Notes: generated from the sequence alone by a model not told the origin. Counted from the first letter of the stretch, positions 46,771-55,619 are shown. The stretch is 64,000 nucleotides of DNA from CAVXWV01 sp963695415 (GCA_963695415.1 CAVOGL010000004.1:186001-250000); one strand, 5' to 3'. Program-made: numbers and translations.

Positions 46771-47613
46771 TCAGATCCACGTCACATTTACGGGCTTTCG
46801 TGTGGGAATGCGGTGATATTTTTCAGCCGGGCGGCCAATCAAACACGTGGCATGCGGAATATATCCTTCGGGCTGCCCAAGCATCTCCACCAGAGGCGGG
46901 TAGCCCTGCGCTGCGGTGTTGATACTGCCGGAAAAAGTAGTTCCCAGGCCGAGTCCTGGCGCGGCCAGTTGAATTTGGTGAATGGCGATCATGGCTGCTG
47001 GCGGGGCGGTTCGCTCATCTTTGGGGGCACAGGCCATGATGATACACGGCGCTCCCCGCGAAATATGATCCTCGCCCAACTCCCACGGCGTAACAAATAA
47101 TTCCAGATTGGCTTCGTCATACAGTGCTGGATTCTTTTCCTTGACAGCCTTCATCCACTCAATGGTCATCTCGGCAATTCGGTGAACTTTCACCGGATCG
47201 TTGACCACGACCCAGTGAATCACCTGGCGGTTCGCGCCATTTGGCGCAAAGCGAGCCACATCCAACAGCTGCTCGACCTTCTCTTGTTCGATAGGCTTCT
47301 TGATAAAACCACGAATGGAACGACGCGACATCAGAAACTGCCTGACCCGATCCCATTGTGGAATCAGATGAATATCGATCTCCTCGCAATCTTCGGGGCC
47401 CATCGAGCGCTGGTGCATGGCCCCAGTCGGACAGATGGAAACACAGTGGCCGCAATCGATACAGCGATCCCACCCGGTTTCAATGGGAACAGGGAATTCA
47501 TCCTTGGTAATCAGGCTCCCCGGGCAAGCCCGGATGCACGCGCCACAGGTGATGCATAAACTCTCATCTACTTTGATCATTGTATCTAGTTTATAAGATG
47601 TGTCCATTTTCAT
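46771..47613 (-). CDS. Nitroreductase-family flavoprotein fused to a 2x[4Fe-4S] ferredoxin domain
   Basis: 280 residues. The N-terminal ferredoxin domain has Cys20, 23, 26, 30 and Cys51, 54, 57, 61, both in C-x2-C-x2-C-x3-C-P form. From residue 85 it is a nitroreductase: SRRSIRGFIKKPIEQEKVEQ (FMN phosphate site), APNGANRQVIHWVVVND, then AMIAIHQIQLAAPGLGLGTT and a closing LGQPEGYIPHATCLIGRPAE. Such fusions pass electrons from ferredoxin-type clusters to FMN to reduce nitro compounds, quinones or enones. It lies between the DszB-like gene and the crotonase gene on the same strand, so it may supply reducing power for that pathway. Confidence 0.88.
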   Translation of the reverse strand: MKMDTSYKLDTMIKVDESLCITCGACIRACPGSLITKDEFPVPIETGWDRCIDCGHCVSICPTGAMHQRSMGPEDCEEIDIHLIPQWDRVRQFLMSRRSIRGFIKKPIEQEKVEQLLDVARFAPNGANRQVIHWVVVNDPVKVHRIAEMTIEWMKAVKEKNPALYDEANLELFVTPWELGEDHISRGAPCIIMACAPKDERTAPPAAMIAIHQIQLAAPGLGLGTTFSGSINTAAQGYPPLVEMLGQPEGYIPHATCLIGRPAEKYHRIPTRKPVNVTWI

Positions 47614-47632
47614 CTCTTTGGATAAATTTTTT

Positions 47633-47670
47633 CGGGTGTCAAACGCCAGCTTTTAGTCGTCTGACACCCG
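47633..47670. repeat. REP-like palindrome upstream of the nitroreductase
   Basis: CGGGTGTCAAACG (47633-47645) pairs with CGTCTGACACCCG (47658-47670) with one mismatch, over a 12-base loop. The span is 38 bases, equal to the element at 45605-45642, and the outer arms are alike (CGGGTG-Y-CA). It occupies the gap between the DszB-like gene and the nitroreductase gene. Confidence 0.7.
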
Positions 47671-47691
47671 TCTTTAACTCAATATCAGCAG

Positions 47692-48882
47692 CTATCCGAG
47701 CCGTTCTCCAGTTTGAAGCGATGCAGCTGTTTCGGGAAGCTTGGAAGTGGTTCTCTTCTTCCATTCTTCTTCCAAAAGATCTCTTGCTGCTTGCTCCAGG
47801 ATCTCAGGTGCGGCCCACTCATGTACATCAAAGTCGTTTTTGATATAGCCGTGGCTGAGCATGAAGTCTTTACCGATTTCGACGGAAGCCATATTCTGTG
47901 GCGACAGGTTGGGTACAAGGTCGATGGGTTTGATCCCTTCGTAGGTATGCTCTACGTCCAAATAGAATGTCTGCCTGTCGAGGATCACCGCAGCGGCATC
48001 CTTGTGAGCGTTAGCCCAGCGTCCCACCCTGATCATGCCTTTCATGAAGGCAACAGCAAGCTCAGGGTGCTCTTCAGCCATCACGTCAGTACAAGTAATA
48101 ATAGCCGGGATGTTGGCAGCCTGCAGCGTCCAGTCCGGATAGAGGGACAGGTCCTCGATAGCTTTGAACTTACCAGTTGCCTCTGAGAGCTGCTGTAATG
48201 GTTTGCTCTGGGTATAGAGCGCATCGATGATGCCTTTCTCTAATGCCGTCTCCAGCGGACGGAAAGCAAGGTCGCGCTTGTGATCACGCTGAAGCCACAA
48301 GTCGGATGGATTGTACAGAGGTTCCAGCATACGGGGATCGTTGTACCAGTCATCCGGATAGGGAAACTCGACTATTTCAACATCATCCATTGTCATGCCG
48401 TTCATCCGCAGCATCAATTCAATCCCTTGATGTTCCTGGATGCGCCACCAGTCGTTTTTAATCTTGTTTAGACTTTTAGACAGTCCAATTTTCTTGCCTT
48501 TCAATTCGCTCATGCGGTAGATATCGTCGCGTGCGCGCACCATCATGCAGCCGCCTTCTTTTGGGGCGTGTGTCAAGCCCAGCAGACGGGTTCGGCGGAT
48601 ATCGGCGTGGACATGTACGGGTGGGAACAAGCCTCCAAAGCGGATCAGATTATCGAGATTGTGGATATAGTGTGGGTAAAAATCATTTTCGCGGGTAATT
48701 CGGAAATAATCGTATTTCACACCGATTTTCTTAAACTCTTCCCGAGTCCAACCCAATTCCTGGTCGACATTGCTGGCGGAAATCAGGGGGCAATTGGTGT
48801 AGTAAACTTGTTTCCAATCCAATGGCACAACATTTAGTTTTGTGTTTTCAAATGTCGTCTCTTTCAAAGTCTCTTCAGCCAT
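47692..48882 (-). CDS. DszB-like sulfinate desulfinase / NMT1-SsuA-fold protein
   Basis: 396 residues with GGAG before the ATG at 48882 and no signal sequence, so it is cytoplasmic. YYTNCPLISASN holds Cys31; PHYIHNLDNLIRFGGLFPP holds His71 and R81-F-G-G84; then TRLLGLTHAPKEGGCMMVRA, MSELKGKKIGLSKSLNKIKN and, near the end, VHEWAAPEILEQAARDLLEE. In DszB (2'-hydroxybiphenyl-2-sulfinate desulfinase) the catalytic Cys27, His60 and Arg70 sit in S-N-C-P-V, T-V-H-F and R-F-G-G contexts, and the His-to-Arg spacing of 10 is the same here. From memory, the C-terminal W-A-A-P-E-x-L is also shared. This points to release of sulfite from an organic sulfinate, or a closely related desulfonation-type reaction. 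An ABC substrate-binding role is unlikely without a leader. Confidence 0.8.
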   Translation of the reverse strand: MAEETLKETTFENTKLNVVPLDWKQVYYTNCPLISASNVDQELGWTREEFKKIGVKYDYFRITRENDFYPHYIHNLDNLIRFGGLFPPVHVHADIRRTRLLGLTHAPKEGGCMMVRARDDIYRMSELKGKKIGLSKSLNKIKNDWWRIQEHQGIELMLRMNGMTMDDVEIVEFPYPDDWYNDPRMLEPLYNPSDLWLQRDHKRDLAFRPLETALEKGIIDALYTQSKPLQQLSEATGKFKAIEDLSLYPDWTLQAANIPAIITCTDVMAEEHPELAVAFMKGMIRVGRWANAHKDAAAVILDRQTFYLDVEHTYEGIKPIDLVPNLSPQNMASVEIGKDFMLSHGYIKNDFDVHEWAAPEILEQAARDLLEEEWKKRTTSKLPETAASLQTGERLG

Positions 48883-48986
48883 GATTAATTCTCCTTTTTA
48901 ATAGTAGTTTGCCTCACCGGACCGGTGGTGATGACAGGTTGGTTCTTATATGCCCGGTCGCATGGTTGTTGGATTTTTCTGGTACG

Positions 48987-49367
48987 CTAACTGCTCTTTT
49001 TCTCGATATGATACTGATGTGAACCTATGTACCGAGTAAGTTTTGCCTTTTGTGCCGCGAACTCTTCCTCGGTCAGGATGCCCTGGTCTTTGAGGGCGCC
49101 GAGGCGTTCGAGCTGGGTGATCACATCCTCTTGAGGGGCAGGCGCGGGTGGAGCCGGCGCCTGCTCAACCGGAGGCGCATACTGCTGCGCATCGGCTGCG
49201 CCCTGTTCATAAGCCTGATCGGACTGTTGCTGGGCAGCAGCATTTTGTGCAGCCCATTTCTGATTTTGGTGGTGGTGCACCGCACCTGCGGTACCTGCGA
49301 CGACTGCTGTTCCTACAGCAGCGGTCGCTACCCTTCTTCTTCTAACTTGTCTCATTGCTCTAGGCAT
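48987..49367 (-). CDS. SHOCT-domain protein with N-terminal hydrophobic segment
   Basis: 126 residues; AGGAGG sits just before the ATG at 49367. A basic start (MRQVRRRR) precedes one helix (VATAAVGTAVVAGTAGAVHH), then a Gln/Ala/Pro-rich linker. The SHOCT domain QLERLGALKDQGILTEEEFA-AQKAKL is at about 85-110. SHOCT domains are short oligomerisation modules at the C-terminus of small membrane proteins. The function is unknown. It is the first of four small genes with strong ribosome sites and the same strand. Confidence 0.8.
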   Translation of the reverse strand: MPRAMRQVRRRRVATAAVGTAVVAGTAGAVHHHQNQKWAAQNAAAQQQSDQAYEQGAADAQQYAPPVEQAPAPPAPAPQEDVITQLERLGALKDQGILTEEEFAAQKAKLTRYIGSHQYHIEKKSS

Positions 49368-49402
49368 TTCAACCTCCTGATCTCATGATTTTGTTTTTCG
49401 CT

Positions 49403-49834
49403 CTATCCTTCAGCCTGAGCGATCATTTCCAATGTTTCATTCACCACCTCGAATGGGATGCGGTCATACATCACCATACGACCGCTGGAACGGGTTACAG
49501 CTTCCCCGAACTTAATCGCCCACAGGTTTTCAATCAGCAGCAAGGCGGCGGTGGTGTTGGCTTCCATCTGCTCCGCGATCAACTCGATATCTTCGACCTG
49601 GATGATGCCGCTGATTTCGACCTCGAGTGGATCAAAGACAGCCAAAACATCAGGAGCCAGCTCCTCAATTTCGAGCACCATGTAAGCGCCATCCTGATCC
49701 TTCAGGATGATGACCAGATCGATCACCCTCACAATCTTTTGTTGGACCAGCTCGAGAAGTGCAGGCAAACTCTCCCCCGTAAGCTGATCGGTTTGAAACT
49801 CAAGGGCGATAAAGTCGATGGGACCGTATGTCAT
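49403..49834 (-). CDS. DUF6325-family small protein
   Basis: 143 residues with AGGAG before the ATG at 49834. It begins MTYGPIDFIALEFQTDQLTG and continues VQQKIVRVIDLVIILKDQDG, then IQVEDIELIAEQMEANTTAA and LLLIENLWAIKFGEAV. This layout fits the DUF6325/DUF1269-like family, often next to SHOCT proteins in Actinobacteria and Chloroflexi. No membrane helix and no catalytic motif. A stress-related structural role has been suggested only by association. Confidence 0.7.
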   Translation of the reverse strand: MTYGPIDFIALEFQTDQLTGESLPALLELVQQKIVRVIDLVIILKDQDGAYMVLEIEELAPDVLAVFDPLEVEISGIIQVEDIELIAEQMEANTTAALLLIENLWAIKFGEAVTRSSGRMVMYDRIPFEVVNETLEMIAQAEG

Positions 49835-49940
49835 AAGGTTTCTCCTTTCATCTATTGAAATAGTTCAAATGCAGTTGGTGGATAGGTGATGGTGTTTGGG
49901 TGATTGTTCTGCCCAAACACCACCTGCGTCAGTCACACCC

Positions 49941-50240
49941 TTAGGGTAAGGTCTCAGGGTAATAAGGAACCTGCTTGCGGTTCTGGTAGCCGCCGATGTA
50001 GCCGGCCACGTCTGCCATGATCCCGAAACCCAGCCAGATCCAATCAAAGCCGTTCAACGGGAAGATCATCACATACATCAATGACGTCCACGGAGCAAAG
50101 ATCAAACCGGCGATGCCAACCAGCCAGGGAAGGTTGAATGCTGCGAAGGCGGCACTCACCCGAAGCGGGACGATCAGCCAATAAATCAAAAAGGCTAATC
50201 TTGGACCAAAGAATACTAATGAAGCAAAGAAACAACACAT
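49941..50240 (-). CDS. Small membrane protein, 99 residues
   Basis: AGGAGG precedes the ATG at 50240. It has three hydrophobic segments (FGPRLAFLIYWLIVPLRVSA, FNLPWLVGIAGLIFAPWTSL, WIWLGFGIMADVAGYIGGYQ) and a short hydrophilic tail. I do not recognise the family with certainty; similar proteins are common beside SHOCT genes. Integral inner-membrane location is clear, function not. Confidence 0.75.
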   Translation of the reverse strand: MCCFFASLVFFGPRLAFLIYWLIVPLRVSAAFAAFNLPWLVGIAGLIFAPWTSLMYVMIFPLNGFDWIWLGFGIMADVAGYIGGYQNRKQVPYYPETLP

Positions 50241-50309
50241 TTTTTAACTCCTCCTGAAATAAAATATTTCCGCACCCAGGTTACCCGGGTGCGGTTGATT
50301 ATTGATGTC

Positions 50310-50858
50310 CTATTTTCCTTCGTGAGCCATCTCGTCGATACACACCGCCACCGCCAGGATTATGACATCATCCTGACCGGGGTCGATGGACACGCCGTAA
50401 CTATCACGAACGCGGAACCATTTCTTCGACACTTCCGCCACCTTATCGCGGCCTTCGCCGATGGTGTACTCGTGGTCCAGGATGTTGCCTTTCACTTCCA
50501 GGTCGGGTCCATTCTTCACCTTTACCACCCAGCGTTCGCGCACGGGGGTGATCATGGCTTTCTTAACCGTGGCAAGTGATTCGCCGTTTGGTCCTTCGAT
50601 CTCCATGCTGTCCTTGACCCGCAGCTTACGCTCCTGGATCTTTGCCAGCTCAACGCCATGTGCGTCTTCGAAGACCAGGGTCTGGCGCACGCGCAGCGCC
50701 TTGCCGTCCACCTTGAAAACTTTTTGCCCTTGATTGTTCTCGATCCAAAAGTCATCGCCTATAGCAACCATCTTCTGGCGCATCTGGTATTGGTTACCAC
50801 CTCCGCCCGGACGTCCGAGCTGGCGATCATCACGTCGTTCTTGTCTTCTTCCTGGCAT
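50310..50858 (-). CDS. LURP-one-related (LOR/tubby-fold) protein
   Basis: 182 residues; AGGAG precedes the ATG at 50858. After a basic, Gly-rich start the LOR fold begins: QMRQKMVAIGDDFWIENNQG, KVFKVDGKALRVRQTLVFED, then KLRVKDSMEIEGPNGESLAT and WVVKVKNGPDLEVKGNILDH. The strand spacing matches bacterial LOR proteins with tubby-like barrels, which bind membrane phospholipids in the eukaryotic counterparts. The bacterial role is unknown. It is in a set of four small same-strand genes below the regulator. Confidence 0.82.
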   Translation of the reverse strand: MPGRRQERRDDRQLGRPGGGGNQYQMRQKMVAIGDDFWIENNQGQKVFKVDGKALRVRQTLVFEDAHGVELAKIQERKLRVKDSMEIEGPNGESLATVKKAMITPVRERWVVKVKNGPDLEVKGNILDHEYTIGEGRDKVAEVSKKWFRVRDSYGVSIDPGQDDVIILAVAVCIDEMAHEGK

Positions 50859-50904
50859 AATTTTTTCTCCTTGTTTTCTAAAAGTTTGAATGTGTCAGTT
50901 CCGG

Positions 50905-52335
50905 CTACTTTACTTCGATATAGACATAAAACTGGCAAACAGGTTGATTACCGAGGACGATCTGCCACAATTCTCCATAGACACCCGGGTCAAGTGGCGC
51001 AATCATCGCGACTGCAAAGTCGTATGCCGCACCGGGTTCAACGTTACTCGCCAGGTCATAAAAATCTGCACCCTGGTGAAGGTATACATTGTTAACCGCG
51101 CCGCCAAAGGCGAAGTCGTATTCACCGGTAACCCACGCCTCACTACCGGTGTTCTGCAGCGACCAGGTCGTGCTGAAGCTCGTTCCTGGCGCATAAACTG
51201 TGCCGTCAACCGGGTTCTGGGTGACTAACTGGCAGGCTGTAGTTTCAACCGGTGGGGGGGAGGGTGGGAATGCCGCTGGAGGTGGTGGTGTGTCGACAAC
51301 GGGGACGGTCTCCGTGCCCTGGGTTGTTACATAACCCGCAGAGACCCAACCAAGTCCAGTCGATGTGTATTGCGTCGGGATCTTCACCTGCCACCAGGCA
51401 TTATCTGCACTCTTTCCACTCACTTCAGCGGAAGCCCCAGGCGCGGCTACGCCCAGCACCAGGTAGCTGGTTCCAGGTCCGGTGCGCACGTTGACAAAGT
51501 CCAATGCGACTGCGAGCGCAACACCAGCCGGTGGGGGTGCCGGTGCCACAGCATTTGGTGAAGGCGGTGCCGCGATAGTCTGAATGCCATCTACATTACT
51601 TGCCTGAGTGTATTCGCCCAATACCCAACCATAGCCCACTCCAACATTCTCTGGGTTGAGACGAACGACCCACCACTGACTATCTTCGCTGATACCGATC
51701 ACTCGACCGGATGAACCAGCTGGCGCGATGCCGAAAGCCGGGTAATTGGCTCCTGGTCCGGTGCGCACATACACGTTGGCGATGGCAACCACCTGGGGAT
51801 CTTCTGGACCCGGGGGTACGAGTTCTGTGGTCGGAGGAACCGGGGGTGAAGGCAGCACTGCAACAGCTTCAGTGTTCACGGTGGTCACCCAGCCTGCACT
51901 CACCCAGCCGTTTCCATCGGGTGAGACCGGCACGCTGATCGCCCACCACAATCCATCCTCGCTTTTACCGGTGACCAGGGCAGTCTGTCCACCCAGGAAC
52001 GCGCCATAAACCACGTAATTCTCACCCGGACCACCGAAGATGGTGGTATTGTAATTGGCGATGGCGGAAGGCTCTCCGGGCGCTGCAGTGGGTACCACTG
52101 CAACTGGGATACTCGGATCCGGGGTCGGTCCGGGTGGTTGTGGTGTCTCAGGCAGAGCTTCAGTAGCAGCCGGTGCATTGAGAGTCAGGTCAGCCACCAC
52201 TGTTTGAGCGGACTGGGTCTGGACCGCTGCGGTATCCTGGGTCGGGGCGGGTGTGGCCGCGCCGCCGCAGGCGCTGAGGACCAGGATCATTGCCATCACA
52301 AAGGTAAGAAACAAAGCCATTTTTTTGCGTTTCAC
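50905..52335 (-). CDS. Lipoprotein with three bacterial SH3 domains and a C-terminal NBR1-Ig-like domain
   Basis: 476 residues. A GTG at 52335 or an ATG at 52320 may start it; AAAGGA lies upstream. The leader ends VLSACGG (lipobox Cys23). Three SH3 units follow, each with a G-P-G-x-x-Y core and W-W pair: IFGGPGENYVVYGAF, VYVRTGPGANYPAFGIA and FVNVRTGPGTSYLVLG. They are separated by Pro/Thr-rich linkers. The last 105 residues (CQLVTQNPVDGTVYAPGTSF, TTWSLQNTGSEAWVTGEYDF) form an NBR1-type Ig/FW domain with its spaced tryptophans. SH3b domains bind peptidoglycan or glycans, so it is probably an outer-surface wall-binding lipoprotein. Confidence 0.88.
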   Translation of the reverse strand: MKRKKMALFLTFVMAMILVLSACGGAATPAPTQDTAAVQTQSAQTVVADLTLNAPAATEALPETPQPPGPTPDPSIPVAVVPTAAPGEPSAIANYNTTIFGGPGENYVVYGAFLGGQTALVTGKSEDGLWWAISVPVSPDGNGWVSAGWVTTVNTEAVAVLPSPPVPPTTELVPPGPEDPQVVAIANVYVRTGPGANYPAFGIAPAGSSGRVIGISEDSQWWVVRLNPENVGVGYGWVLGEYTQASNVDGIQTIAAPPSPNAVAPAPPPAGVALAVALDFVNVRTGPGTSYLVLGVAAPGASAEVSGKSADNAWWQVKIPTQYTSTGLGWVSAGYVTTQGTETVPVVDTPPPPAAFPPSPPPVETTACQLVTQNPVDGTVYAPGTSFSTTWSLQNTGSEAWVTGEYDFAFGGAVNNVYLHQGADFYDLASNVEPGAAYDFAVAMIAPLDPGVYGELWQIVLGNQPVCQFYVYIEVK

Positions 52336-52438
52336 GTTTATTTAAGATATCCTTTCGCCGGACACTGGCATGTCTGGTAGACTTTCCAGTAATCGGTGAT
52401 AACCATTCATCTATTCGTAAATGTTGATTTCATATCGA

Positions 52439-52696
52439 TCAACTTTTCAGGCGTTTCACTAAAAGCACAGGAAGATGCAGCTCGTAGAGCGTGTTAAGTA
52501 CGCCAGCCAGGGCAGCCTGGTCGTTCAGCTCGCCCTGCAGGATTGTGTTCATTTCGCGACCTTCCCCAGCGGTTAAAGAGATCGTCATACCCTCCAGACG
52601 ATCGGACCAGGTTGGGTCGATCTTTCCCTGTACAATAATTTGATAGTTAACCGGGTGATCGAAAAGTATCGGTTTCCTGGGCGGCAGACTCACCAT
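52439..52696 (-). CDS. Small conserved-looking protein, 85 residues
   Basis: Starts MVSLPPRKPILFDHPVNYQI and includes VQGKIDPTWSDRLEGM and LNDQAALAGVLNTLYELHLP. No helix, signal or catalytic motif. It lies about 100 bases after the regulator gene on the same strand. The regular sequence and good codon use suggest a real gene, but I do not know the family. I-V-Q-G-K-I-D-P-x-W-x-D-R-L appears to be its core motif. Confidence 0.55.
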   Translation of the reverse strand: MVSLPPRKPILFDHPVNYQIIVQGKIDPTWSDRLEGMTISLTAGEGREMNTILQGELNDQAALAGVLNTLYELHLPVLLVKRLKS

Positions 52697-52796
52697 GAAT
52701 ATAGCATAGATGATTTGCTTGCCTCAAAAAACCCCTTTAAGATGTACTTAAGGTGTAGTTTAGGTGTAGAACGATGGAAGCTTAAGAGGAGAAGGC

Positions 52797-55550
52797 TTAG
52801 CCTGGTGGAAGGATGTCCAATTCTTCCGCTTTAGCCACCGCCTCCCAGCGTCGATTGACGCCCATCTTACCGTAGATGTTGGCGATATGACGTTTGGCGG
52901 TCTCGTAGGAAATATGAAGTTTTTGTGCGATCTCTTTGATGCTCGAAGGTCCTCGCAAGCAGGTCAGCACCTCGAGCTCCCGGGGGGTCAAGGGTTCGAC
53001 GAAAGTCGAATTACCCAGCGATGGATGGCGTGCCGGCTGCGAGAGGCTGTCGTTGCTGACCAGATATTTCTCATCTTCTTGAAATGCTGCCAGGATGTGT
53101 TGGATCATCTTTACAGGATGATCTTGACTGGTAAGCCGGCGCAGCATCGCCTGCATGGGCTTGCCCAGGTCGACAAAAACCCGGATAAAACCCCCCGGCT
53201 GCGCCAGGTATAGCGCCTGCTTCAAGATCGTGCTGGCTTCATCGGTATTGCCCAGGGCGTTCTGTGCCAGGGCGTGCAATGCCAGGATTTCGATTTTAAA
53301 ACGGGTGTTATGGGTCCGCTCAGTAATCTCGTTCAGGACATCTAATATTTGCAGCGCCAGTTTCAGGTCGGCATCCGTACCCCTTGCCAGCAGCACCCGT
53401 GCTCGGGTCACCCGCGGTTCTTCCAGCCATAACAGGGCTATGTCCGCTGGTGGATCCGTCAGCGAGTTGACCCAGTTTCCGGCACCTTCCAGATCTCCCT
53501 GCAGGAGCAAGAGCAGGGCACGCAGGGAGCGGGTGCGCTCGTCTTCGCTGCCGCTCTGCTCCATGTCAAAATGGCTGATCGACTCGACCATCCGTGTGGC
53601 CTCATCGTTCTCTCCTCGGATCTGATGGATCAGCGCCAAACCTGCCACAGAATCTCGATAGGTGGTTATTTGGGCGGTATATCGATTTTCGCTGATCTGA
53701 AAAAAGTGTTGCGCGGCAGCCTGCAGCTCATTCTGTTGATAGTGCACCACGGCAAGAAACCAGTCAGCCCAGTTTTTCTGGATTACCACCCTGCCCTGGG
53801 ATGCTGCCTGATGCATCACCCGCGCAAGCCTCTTGGCTTGCTCAAGCCGACCGCTATTAATATAGTTGAAACACAATGGCAGCAAGATGTCCAGGGCACG
53901 CGGGCTGTTCTTATCACCGCAAGACTCGTATTCGCTGAGGAGCAGTCTTTCGGCTTCCAGCGCCTGACCGCTGGCATGCATAGACATGCCCAGGTAAATC
54001 ATCGCTCCATAACGCGGGAATGACCAGGATTGTGGCAGGAGAGCTAATGCCTGGTGGCAAAGGTCGATTGCCAGCATTGGCTGGTTGAATAGATACGCTT
54101 GCTGAGCCCTTAATGCGAGAATTTGACCGTGTAGGATTTGCAGCTCCTCCGCCGTCAGGGAGGTGCTCACTTCTGACTCTAACAGCTCATCCACCTGCTG
54201 GAGCACCTGGGCTTGCAGGTCAAGCCGCCATATGAACTCAAGTGCCCAGACCCGGATCATCAATAACCATGGGTCTCGTTGGACCATCTCTTCCGGGAGC
54301 AGGCGCAGCCAGCGCTCCAGGGTCAGACGGTCTTCAAGATTGACTACCTTGTGCAGCCCGGCTTTCATCTGACTGGCTGCCAGGTTAAAGTCACCAACCG
54401 TCAAGGTGTAATGCAAGGCCTCATCGATCAGTCCGTGCTCCTCGAACCATGCGGATGCCCGAATGTGCAGCTTGTTTACCTCTTCAGGCGCCATCTCGGC
54501 GATCAATCGCTGCTGAAGAATTTCCTGGAATAAATGATGGTAACGGTACCACTCCCGCTGGTCGTCCAGGTGAACCAGGAACAGCTCCGAGCGCTCGATC
54601 CAATCCAGGCAGGCACCTGCATTCCAGGCAGGGTCGAACTCACCGACCACCGCTTCGCACAAAGGAGCGCAGAAACGATCCAGGATGGAAGTCTGCAGCA
54701 AGAAAGAGCGGATAGCCGGGAGTTGGCGGCTCAATACCTCATTGATCAGATAGCCGGTGATGTTGGAAACCCCGCTGGATAAAGTCGACAGCACAGCTTC
54801 CTGGCTGGATGCGGAGCGCAGCGTTAGGACAGCCAGGTGAAGACCGGCTGCCCAGCCTTCGAAGCGCTCTTCCAGTATGGGCAGGGTTTCCTGGCTTAGC
54901 AGAGGAGATCGTGATTGACTCAGATAAGCAGCTGTCTCCTCGGGTGTGAAGCGCAGGTCGCGGGTGCGGATTTCACTGAGCATGCCCCTGGCGCGCAGGC
55001 TGTTCAGTGGTAAGGAAGGGCTGACGCGTGAGATCAACACCAGGTGAAGCGCTCTTGGCCAGTGGCGCACCAATTCAGCGAGAAGATTGTGCACCGCTTC
55101 GCCCTGGATGGTGTGGTAGTCATCCAGCACGAGTATACATTCTCCAGGAAGCGCTGCAAGCTCATTGCTGAACGTGGTGTAGATGACTTCATCGGGAGGT
55201 TGCTGCCGCGCCTGGAGCAGAGCCAGAGTGCCTTCAAAGGCTTCGCTGAAAATCGTATGCAGGGCGTCGATGATATAGCGTAGGAAGAGGTTCAGGTCGC
55301 TGTCGCTCTCGTCCAGCGAGAGCCATGCGACAGGCAAGCGGGCTGCCCTTGTTCGGTCAGCCGCCATCAGCCTGAGCCAGTTACTCACCAGGGTGGTTTT
55401 GCCGAAACCAGCCGGCGCGCAAACAAGGATTAGCGAGTGGTTTATATCGTGATCGAGCAGCTCGATTAATCGTGAGCGTGTGACCAGGTCTATTGGCAAG
55501 CGCGGTCGATGCAGCTTGGTTTGGAGTAGAATTGAATCCTGAGCAATCAT
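52797..55550 (-). CDS. MalT-like LuxR-family transcription regulator (STAND ATPase)
   Basis: 917 residues from the ATG at 55550; an in-frame extension to 55685 looks non-coding. Walker A CAPAGFGKTTLVSNW and the Walker B-like LVLDDYHTI lie in the first 220 residues. A long helical TPR-like sensor part follows, then a LuxR helix-turn-helix: LTPRELEVLTCLRGPSSIKE, IAQKLHISYETAKRHIANIY and KMGVNRRWEAVAKAEELDIL. MalT-like proteins bind an inducer, oligomerise with ATP and activate transcription. The target could be the neighbouring small envelope genes on the same strand, but the inducer is not known. Confidence 0.9.
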   Translation of the reverse strand: MIAQDSILLQTKLHRPRLPIDLVTRSRLIELLDHDINHSLILVCAPAGFGKTTLVSNWLRLMAADRTRAARLPVAWLSLDESDSDLNLFLRYIIDALHTIFSEAFEGTLALLQARQQPPDEVIYTTFSNELAALPGECILVLDDYHTIQGEAVHNLLAELVRHWPRALHLVLISRVSPSLPLNSLRARGMLSEIRTRDLRFTPEETAAYLSQSRSPLLSQETLPILEERFEGWAAGLHLAVLTLRSASSQEAVLSTLSSGVSNITGYLINEVLSRQLPAIRSFLLQTSILDRFCAPLCEAVVGEFDPAWNAGACLDWIERSELFLVHLDDQREWYRYHHLFQEILQQRLIAEMAPEEVNKLHIRASAWFEEHGLIDEALHYTLTVGDFNLAASQMKAGLHKVVNLEDRLTLERWLRLLPEEMVQRDPWLLMIRVWALEFIWRLDLQAQVLQQVDELLESEVSTSLTAEELQILHGQILALRAQQAYLFNQPMLAIDLCHQALALLPQSWSFPRYGAMIYLGMSMHASGQALEAERLLLSEYESCGDKNSPRALDILLPLCFNYINSGRLEQAKRLARVMHQAASQGRVVIQKNWADWFLAVVHYQQNELQAAAQHFFQISENRYTAQITTYRDSVAGLALIHQIRGENDEATRMVESISHFDMEQSGSEDERTRSLRALLLLLQGDLEGAGNWVNSLTDPPADIALLWLEEPRVTRARVLLARGTDADLKLALQILDVLNEITERTHNTRFKIEILALHALAQNALGNTDEASTILKQALYLAQPGGFIRVFVDLGKPMQAMLRRLTSQDHPVKMIQHILAAFQEDEKYLVSNDSLSQPARHPSLGNSTFVEPLTPRELEVLTCLRGPSSIKEIAQKLHISYETAKRHIANIYGKMGVNRRWEAVAKAEELDILPPG

Positions 55551-55619
55551 ACCTAGTATATGGGGATATTTTACCCGATTATTTGTTGTTTCACTTGAGC
55601 CGCCAGGCAGTATTTCAAA

